A stretch of DNA of 9,923 bases, taken from JBDUDK01 sp040002995. Its GTDB lineage: Bacteria > Actinomycetota > Acidimicrobiia > Acidimicrobiales > Ilumatobacteraceae. Each line of letters begins with the position of its first letter. Within the stretch, counting starts at the first letter, position 1. A model generated the notes under the pieces. That model saw only the letters and a program-made list of their open reading frames with translations. It made no database searches and had not been told where the DNA came from. Location: the NCBI GenBank assembly GCA_040002995.1, contig JBDUDK010000010.1, positions 1-9,923 of the forward strand, given 5' to 3'. The position numbers and the translations under genes are program-made. Shown in pieces: positions 6,327-9,923 of this stretch.

Positions 6327-7328
6327 GTGGACGATCTCGCAGACCACACGAACCGCATCGTTAGCGAAGAGGGGCTTTCGGGTGTCGTGCGGATCGACCT
6401 CGATGGCCGTGTCGCCTTTCAAGCCCCGTACGGCATGGCCCACCGGGGCCTTGGCGTCGCGAACCGGATCGATACGCAGTTCTCTATCGCGAGTGGCTCA
6501 AAAGGCCTGACCGCGCTCGCGGTCATGAGCCTGGTTGAGCACGGTCAGCTCAGCCTCGACACCACGGCGCGCTCGATCCTCGGCGACGACCTCCCGCTGA
6601 TCGACGACGGCGTCACCGTCGAGCATCTCCTCGCTCATCGCTCCGGCATCGGTGACTACATCGATGAGGAGGTGCTGGACGACTCGAACGAATACGTCAT
6701 GACGGTTCCGGTGCAGGAGCTTGCGACCACCGAGCAGTTTCTCCGCGTGTTGGACGGCCATCCGACGAAGTTCGCCCCCGGTGACCGGTTCGTGTACTGC
6801 AACGGCGGTTACGTCGTGCTCGCGTTGATCGCCGAGCGGGTGTCAGGCGTGCCGTATCACGTCCTGGTTGAGCAGCGGGTGTGCGGGCCAGCCGGCATGG
6901 TCGACACCGCGTTTCTGCGGTCGGACGAACTACCGGGTCGGGCCGCACTCGGCTACCTCCACGACCAGGGTTTACGCACGAACGTGTTCCACCTTCCGGT
7001 GCGGGCCAATGGCGACGGTGGGGTCTACACCACTGCCGCCGACATCCACGCGCTGTGGGACGCGCTCTTCGCCGGCAGGATCGTGTCTTCCGACACGGTC
7101 GCTGAGATGGTGCGCCCTCGCAGCGAATCGCCATCGGAGTCGCTGCGTTACGGGCTCGGGTTCTGGCTCCATGAGTCAGACCTCGTGGCGCTCCATGGAT
7201 TCGATGCGGGGTCGGCGTTCGTCTCTGCCCGCGAGCCCGGCGGACGGTTCACCTACACCGTGATCTCCAACAAGACCGGCGGGGCCTGGCCCGTGAGCCA
7301 GCGCATTGAGGAACTACTTACTCAGTGA
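6327..7328 (+). CDS. Serine hydrolase, beta-lactamase-like (class C/penicillin-binding fold)
   Basis: A 333-residue member of the beta-lactamase-related serine hydrolase family, which includes esterases, D-aminopeptidases and class C beta-lactamases. The SxxK nucleophile motif is Ser56-Gly-Ser-Lys59 in FSIASGSKGLTALAV, the second motif is Tyr157-Cys-Asn159 (FVYCNGGYVVLALIAERVSG), and the third is probably the HGF of ALHGFDAGSAF (His290). LLAHRSGIGDY (102-111) is the usual loop LLxHtSGl. No signal peptide is seen, so it is likely cytoplasmic and not a secreted resistance enzyme. The start is GTG at 6327; the ribosome site is weak, and no in-frame ATG lies upstream. It is divergent from padR, with the operator and repeat copy 2 in between, so PadR control is possible. 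Its stop overlaps the DinB-like gene by 11 bases. Substrate unknown. Confidence 0.9.
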   Translation: MDDLADHTNRIVSEEGLSGVVRIDLDGRVAFQAPYGMAHRGLGVANRIDTQFSIASGSKGLTALAVMSLVEHGQLSLDTTARSILGDDLPLIDDGVTVEHLLAHRSGIGDYIDEEVLDDSNEYVMTVPVQELATTEQFLRVLDGHPTKFAPGDRFVYCNGGYVVLALIAERVSGVPYHVLVEQRVCGPAGMVDTAFLRSDELPGRAALGYLHDQGLRTNVFHLPVRANGDGGVYTTAADIHALWDALFAGRIVSSDTVAEMVRPRSESPSESLRYGLGFWLHESDLVALHGFDAGSAFVSAREPGGRFTYTVISNKTGGAWPVSQRIEELLTQ

Positions 7329-7824
7329 GCACAAGCCAGGTGCGCCCGTCGATGAGCTCGCGAACCGCGTCGAGGTGACCCGCGTGACATGCGGTCTCGC
7401 TGATCACGTGCAGGACGATCTCGCGCAGGGTGTGCAACCGAAACCCGGGGAAGAGCTCCTCAGGCCACCAGAGGGGAGCCGCATCCGGCGCTCTGCCGGC
7501 GACGATGGCATTCGCGTGCTCGATCTCTTGCCGGTAGCCGTCGAACACGGCCGCGACCTGCAGATCTGAACTGACGTTCCAGATGGCGTCGTCGGTTACT
7601 TCGAGGTCGATCGGCTCACCGGCGACGATGCCGCGGAACCAGAACCGTTCGACATCGAGGGTGAGGTGGCGGACCAGTCCGAGACACGTCCACCCCGACG
7701 GCAGCACCGGCCGCCGCAGGTGTTCGTCGGACAGGTCGGCGAGGATCCCGAGCACGTGACGGCGCTGGGCGTTGAGGGATGAAAGAAGCGCCTCGGTCTC
7801 GGTGACTGTTGTCGGCTGCGACAC
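7318..7824 (-). CDS. DinB-like (DUF664-type) four-helix protein
   Basis: A 168-residue protein of the DinB/YfiT superfamily. These are four-helix-bundle proteins with three metal-ligand histidines, some of which are thiol-dependent S-transferases using mycothiol or bacillithiol. The N-terminal helix has LNAQRRHVLGILADLSDEH, then the family-typical LPSGWTCLGLVRHL with His53, and the C-terminal helix ETACHAGHLDAVRELIDG with His147 and His150. The start is GTG at 7824 with GGAGG four to five bases upstream. The gene is convergent with the serine hydrolase, the ends overlapping by 11 bases, and divergent from the VOC gene across 46 bases. An actinobacterial host would fit a mycothiol-dependent role, but nothing in the sequence proves it. 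Confidence 0.85.
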   Translation of the reverse strand: MSQPTTVTETEALLSSLNAQRRHVLGILADLSDEHLRRPVLPSGWTCLGLVRHLTLDVERFWFRGIVAGEPIDLEVTDDAIWNVSSDLQVAAVFDGYRQEIEHANAIVAGRAPDAAPLWWPEELFPGFRLHTLREIVLHVISETACHAGHLDAVRELIDGRTWLVLTE

Positions 7825-7870
7825 AACGCCTCCAGCGCGCTAGAAGTACAGCCTCAAAATAGGGGGCGTA

Positions 7871-8272
7871 TTGAGTGCGTCGCTGAAAAATGTCGGAGCC
7901 ATCACGCTGTTCGTTGACGACTTGGCGCGCTCGAAGTCCTTCTACCAGGACGTCTTCGGTCTGCGAGTTGTCTATGAGGACGACGAGTCGGCGGTGTTCG
8001 ACTTCGGAAACACGCTCATCAATCTGCTCGCGATTCCTGCGGCGCGCGAGCTCATGGATCCCGTGGCCGTTGCCAGTCGAGACGCGGGATCTCGCGTCCT
8101 GCTCACAATCTGGGTCGATGACGCGGATGCCGGGTGCGCGGAACTCGATCGCCACGGGGTGGTGCTCCTCAACGGCCCGATCGACCGCGAATGGGGCAAA
8201 CGCACGGCCAGCTTCAGCGATCCCGACGGCAACATCTGGGAGATCGCGCAGGACCTGCCTCGCTCTACTTGA
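7871..8272 (+). CDS. VOC superfamily (glyoxalase/bleomycin-resistance-fold) protein
   Basis: A 133-residue single-domain protein with the paired beta-alpha-beta-beta-beta pattern of the vicinal oxygen chelate family. The N-terminal half is GAITLFVDDLARSKSFYQDVFGL, followed by FDFGNTLINLL; the C-terminal half is LLTIWVDDADAGCAELDRHG, followed by ASFSDPDGNIWEIAQ. The terminal Glu in WEIAQ is in the usual metal-ligand position, but the first-strand His common in glyoxalases is replaced (GAITL), so catalytic metal binding is uncertain. The only usable start in the frame is TTG at 7871, with AGGGGG four bases upstream; the frame is closed by TAG at 7841. It is divergent from the DinB-like gene. 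Members act as glyoxalases, dioxygenases or drug binders; which applies here cannot be told. Confidence 0.88.
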   Translation: MSASLKNVGAITLFVDDLARSKSFYQDVFGLRVVYEDDESAVFDFGNTLINLLAIPAARELMDPVAVASRDAGSRVLLTIWVDDADAGCAELDRHGVVLLNGPIDREWGKRTASFSDPDGNIWEIAQDLPRST

Positions 8273-8333
8273 ACGCGGCGGCTGCAATGCCCTTCTTTCG
8301 TCACCGCGCGGTGTCCGGATCACCAGGAGGTGG

Positions 8334-8381
8334 ATGGCAATCGAACCTCACGTTCACGAACGCTCAGGCGTCTACAGGTAG
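8334..8381 (+). CDS. Possible 15-codon leader ORF before the sigma factor gene
   Basis: ATG at 8334 reads MAIEPHVHERSGVYR and stops at TAG 8379-8381. It has a full AGGAGG at 8325-8330, although only three bases separate the two. The last base of its stop is the first base of the sigma factor GTG (TAGTG), so ribosomes finishing here could restart on the sigma gene. The peptide resembles nothing known to me. It could equally be chance, with the AGGAGG serving another start. Confidence 0.3.
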   Translation: MAIEPHVHERSGVYR

Positions 8382-8881
8382 TGAACGCCAAAGTCCCATT
8401 CGAGCGCGTCGTCGCCGGACATGGCGCCACGGTGTTGCGGGTGTGTCGGGCCGTGCTCGACGCTTCCGACGCCGATGACGCGTGGTCGGAGACGTTCCTG
8501 TCGGCATTCAAGGCCTATCCCGAGCTGCCGTCGGACGCGAACGTGGAGGCCTGGCTGGTCACGATCGCTCATCGCAAAGCCATCGACGTCACTCGCGCGA
8601 GATCGAGGCGACCGATCCCGGTACAGGACGTCCCCGACTCTCGTGCCGAATCCGAGACGGACGACCGCGACCCTGACTTGGCTCACGCGCTGTCCCGCTT
8701 GCCCGCCAAACAAAAGCAAGTCATCGCCTATCACTATCTCGCCGGCCTGCCCTATGCGGAGATCGGCGCGATCGTCGGTGGCAGCCCCGACGCCGCCCGA
8801 CGTGCCGCCGCCGACGGCATCGCCACCCTGAGACGGACTTACCCCGGCCCGACGTCCCGAAAGGACAGCCATGAACCCTGA
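8381..8881 (+). CDS. ECF-type RNA polymerase sigma factor
   Basis: A 166-residue sigma-70 family protein of the ECF type, made of only regions 2 and 4. Region 2 covers about residues 5-75, with AVLDASDADDAWSETFLSAF (core-binding helices) and NVEAWLVTIAHRKAIDVTRA (-10 recognition). Region 4 covers about 103-155, with ALSRLPAKQKQVIAYHYLAG and YAEIGAIVGGSPDAARR, the -35-binding helix-turn-helix. The frame is open from GTG 8330, but that codon sits inside the only strong Shine-Dalgarno, so GTG 8381, which begins VNAKVPFERVVAGHG as such proteins usually do, is preferred. It overlaps the alkyltransferase gene by 11 bases. No anti-sigma gene is adjacent. The operon context suggests it drives alkylation-damage genes, possibly its own promoter. 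Confidence 0.88.
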   Translation: MNAKVPFERVVAGHGATVLRVCRAVLDASDADDAWSETFLSAFKAYPELPSDANVEAWLVTIAHRKAIDVTRARSRRPIPVQDVPDSRAESETDDRDPDLAHALSRLPAKQKQVIAYHYLAGLPYAEIGAIVGGSPDAARRAAADGIATLRRTYPGPTSRKDSHEP

Positions 8882-9485
8882 CGACGATCTCGTCCGCGAC
8901 TTGGAGCGAGCATTTCCGCGCGACGAGAGCGGCCTGCTTCGCCTGCACACTCGTCTGGTTGACGCCGCGCAAGCTGACGGCGTCCTCGATGTCGCCTACT
9001 GCACCACCGACTCGCCGGTCGGGCCGTTGCTGCTGGCCGCGACCGAACTGGGCGTCGTGCGGGTCGCGTACCAAAGCGAAGATCACGCCGGCGTCCTGCA
9101 GGTGCTCGCCGACCGGATCAGTCCTCGCATCCTCAACGCGCCCGCGCGGCTCGACACGATCAGACGTGAGCTCGACCAGTACTTCGCTGGTCAGCTGCGT
9201 AATTTCGATGTTCCTCTCGACTGGCGTCTGTCGACCGGGTTTCGCCGCACTGTGCTCGCGCATCTATCCGACATCGCCTACGGACACACCGCGACCTACG
9301 CCGCGGTCGCGCAACTCGCCGGCAACCCGAAAGCGGTGCGGGCGGTGGGCACCGCGTGTGCGTCCAACCCGCTGCCGGTCGTGGTGCCCTGCCACCGGGT
9401 CTTGCGTTCCGACGGGAGCCTCGGCGGCTATCTCGGCGGACCGGAGGCGAAGCGCACGTTGCTCGCCCTGGAGGCCGCCGCGTGA
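8871..9485 (+). CDS. ogt: Methylated-DNA-[protein]-cysteine S-methyltransferase (O6-alkylguanine repair)
   Basis: A 204-residue suicide DNA repair protein that takes the alkyl group from O6-alkylguanine (and O4-alkylthymine) onto an active-site cysteine. That residue is Cys174 in VVVPCHRVLRSDGSLGGYLGG, the universal PCHRV motif. The DNA-binding helix-turn-helix lies before it (TATYAAVAQLAGNPKAVRAVG, 140-160), with Asn/Arg equivalents in GNPKAVR. SPVGPLLLAATELGVVRV (48-65) is the N-terminal ribonuclease-like domain. About 40 residues at the N-terminus (MNPDDDLVRDLERAFPRDES onward) precede that domain and are acidic and helical; E. coli Ogt (171 aa) lacks an equivalent. ATG 8871 follows AAAGGA. 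It overlaps the sigma gene by 11 bases and the oxygenase gene by 4 (GTGA), so the three are translated as a unit. Confidence 0.95.
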   Translation: MNPDDDLVRDLERAFPRDESGLLRLHTRLVDAAQADGVLDVAYCTTDSPVGPLLLAATELGVVRVAYQSEDHAGVLQVLADRISPRILNAPARLDTIRRELDQYFAGQLRNFDVPLDWRLSTGFRRTVLAHLSDIAYGHTATYAAVAQLAGNPKAVRAVGTACASNPLPVVVPCHRVLRSDGSLGGYLGGPEAKRTLLALEAAA

Positions 9486-9923
9486 CCCGGGTCGCCACCG
9501 TCGACGCGATCGAATGGTCGACGGTGGAGGCCGGGCTCGACGACGTCGGAATCGCGTTGACCGGCCCCGTGCTCGACGCCGATGCGTGCTGCGGACTGAT
9601 CGATCTCTACGACGACACGGAACGCTTCCGGTCGACTATCGACATGGCCCGCCACCGTTTCGGCGAAGGTCAGTACCGGTACTTCAACCGGCCCCTCCCC
9701 GCCATCGTGGCCGAGTTGCGGTCAGCGTTCTGGCCCCACCTGCTTCCCGTCGCTCGGCGCTGGGCCGAGTGTCGCAGCCGGCCGAGCCCATGGCCTGACA
9801 CCCTCGAGGAGTGGCTCGCACAATGCCACGCCGCCGGGCAGTCGCGCCCGACGCCGCTGATGTTGCGGTACGGACCCGGCGACTGGAACGCCCTGCACCG
9901 CGATCTCTACGGCGACCTGGTCT
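9482..9923 (+). CDS. 2OG-Fe(II) oxygenase family protein, N-terminal part, cut by window edge
   Basis: GTG at 9482, inside the Ogt stop (GTGA), opens a frame of 147 complete codons that runs off the right edge. It begins VTRVATVDAIEWSTVEAGLD and includes STIDMARHRFGEGQYRYFNR and LRYGPGDWNALHRDLYGDLV. The last stretch holds HRD (His139, Asp141), the first two ligands of the HxD...H iron site of 2-oxoglutarate dioxygenases; the distal His and the 2OG-binding Arg would lie beyond the window. AlkB-type members of this superfamily demethylate DNA bases oxidatively. Its place after an alkyltransferase suggests a repair role, but the sequence is closer to the general prolyl-hydroxylase-like group than to classic AlkB, so the substrate is open. 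It is identified from its N-terminal half only. Confidence 0.8.
   Translation, partial: MTRVATVDAIEWSTVEAGLDDVGIALTGPVLDADACCGLIDLYDDTERFRSTIDMARHRFGEGQYRYFNRPLPAIVAELRSAFWPHLLPVARRWAECRSRPSPWPDTLEEWLAQCHAAGQSRPTPLMLRYGPGDWNALHRDLYGDLV

Noticed and set aside
7616..8323. Minus-strand 235-codon frame across the VOC gene
   Set aside because: It is antisense to the VOC domain frame and crosses the start of the DinB-like gene in another frame, with no recognisable domain.
8330..8380. 17-residue N-terminal extension of the sigma factor from GTG 8330
   Set aside because: That GTG overlaps the AGGAGG, has no ribosome site of its own, and the extension does not resemble sigma region 2.
8959..9798. 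279-codon plus-strand frame overlapping ogt and the oxygenase gene
   Set aside because: Its Arg/Pro/Ser-rich translation is the typical off-frame shadow; the two overlapped genes have clear catalytic motifs.

Overview
The window looks like chromosomal DNA of a high-GC bacterium, most likely an actinomycete-type (Actinomycetota) lineage. Codons end mostly in G or C, GTG and TTG starts are frequent, genes are tightly packed with overlapping starts and stops, and the gene families (large-subunit catalase, DinB-like protein, PadR regulator, ECF sigma factor with Ogt and 2OG-Fe(II) oxygenase) are typical of environmental actinobacteria. No species can be named from this. No rRNA, tRNA, CRISPR array, transposase or phage gene was seen.

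Layout. (1) 1-2719, minus strand: an SRPBCC/START-like protein, then a large HPII-type catalase, then a hemerythrin-type protein cut by the left edge. The gaps are 39 and 1 bases, so this reads as one peroxide/oxygen-handling operon. (2) 2796-3734, plus strand: a patatin-like lipid hydrolase, divergent from the SRPBCC gene. Its stop shares a CTAG with the stop of the next gene. (3) 3731-5191, minus strand: a HIT-family protein followed by a PLP-dependent cysteine synthase-like enzyme. The HIT gene carries an apparent one-base insertion; once corrected, its TGA overlaps the ATG of the PLP enzyme. (4) 5209-6307: a pair of directly repeated, partly palindromic ~65-bp elements bracketing a PadR regulator gene and a broken four-helix membrane protein gene, both on the minus strand. 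(5) 6327-8272: a serine beta-lactamase-like hydrolase (plus), a DinB-like protein (minus, tail-to-tail overlap) and a VOC/glyoxalase-fold protein (plus). (6) 8381-9923, plus strand: an ECF-type sigma factor, an O6-alkylguanine-DNA alkyltransferase and a 2OG-Fe(II) oxygenase cut by the right edge. All are overlapped by 11 or 4 bases, so this is a translationally coupled operon that looks like a sigma-factor-driven alkylation-damage response.

The points that stand out most are the repeat pair around the PadR module, the cluster of apparent frameshifts between about 4870 and 5730, the dyad/direct-repeat operator in front of padR, and the sigma-Ogt-oxygenase operon with a possible 15-codon leader ORF in front of it. 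No stretch longer than 300 bases is without a gene or gene remnant.
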